DNA from: Neodiprion pinetum
Taxonomy: Eukaryota; Arthropoda; Insecta; Hymenoptera; Diprionidae
NCBI RefSeq assembly: GCF_021155775.2
Contig: NC_060232.1
Coordinates: 33,285,089-33,349,088, forward strand
DNA: 64,000 bases
Direction of reading: 5' to 3'
The stretch's first letter is position 1. Each line of letters begins with the position of its first letter. Below the pieces are notes generated by a model. That model ran no database searches. It saw only the letters and a program-made list of their open reading frames with translations, and was not told the DNA's origin. This document shows positions 63,807-64,000 of the stretch, in pieces. The position numbers and the translations under genes were made by a program.

Positions 63807-64000
63807 GTAAGTAACTACACGGATGTTTCCGATACTTGTATTCTTTCCTGCGTAACATCCTCGAGGGTGGGGGTAAAAATACAGAATAATCAAAAAATCG
63901 AAGGGCCACAATATCGAATTTTTAAAAGAGGGAAAATTTGATATATAAAACTTTAAAATGGTCGAAGTCCAAGTATGGAGATGTAAAAGATTAGAAAGGT

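Noticed and set aside
1..64000. tRNA, rRNA, CRISPR, operon or bacterial features
   Set aside because: No B-box plus cloverleaf, no rRNA similarity and no regularly spaced identical repeats were found. The spliced genes show eukaryotic DNA.

Overview
This is eukaryotic nuclear DNA from an insect. Every recognisable gene is split by GT-AG introns, and the two named proteins are insect orthologues: mitochondrial succinate dehydrogenase flavoprotein (SdhA) and the arthropod protein Pinocchio. The moderate AT richness, the sharp CpG contrast between loci and a TTAA-flanked piggyBac-type MITE fit a hymenopteran. A sawfly-like genome is my guess, not something the sequence proves.

Layout. (1) 1-5467, plus strand: the last eight coding exons of SdhA, 641 codons plus stop. 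The first exon, with the mitochondrial targeting start, lies left of the window. (2) 1717-2946, minus strand: a complete four-exon gene nested antisense inside the 1.8 kb SdhA intron. It encodes a 225-residue, basic and acidic, low-complexity protein with one HMG-like box of the MST-HMG (insect protamine-like) type. All three splice junctions keep phase. (3) 5468-8157: tail-to-tail spacer holding the 3' ends of SdhA and pinocchio. (4) 8158-60789, minus strand: pinocchio, five coding exons giving 186 residues. Four exons lie between 8158 and 12174. The ATG exon lies at 60666-60789, across a 48.5 kb intron. (5) 60790-64000: upstream flank of pinocchio, with a 131 bp inverted-repeat element and a weak candidate first exon of a plus-strand gene.

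The 48.5 kb intron fills most of the window. I see no convincing host protein-coding exon in it. It holds three transposon-like foldback or MITE elements (15361-15494, 37533-37867, 40135-40450), a diverged tandem repeat (54251-54515), simple repeats, a few hairpins and a CpG-rich block near 18.7-19.1 kb that could be an internal promoter. A stretch at 39660-40560 has open frames on both strands interrupted by the piggyBac-type MITE and may be a decayed coding sequence.

Two contexts stand out. A housekeeping respiratory gene hosts what looks like a sperm-chromatin-type gene in its intron. CpG density also changes from low over SdhA to high over pinocchio, the kind of step expected between a germline-methylated housekeeping gene and an unmethylated regulated gene in Hymenoptera.
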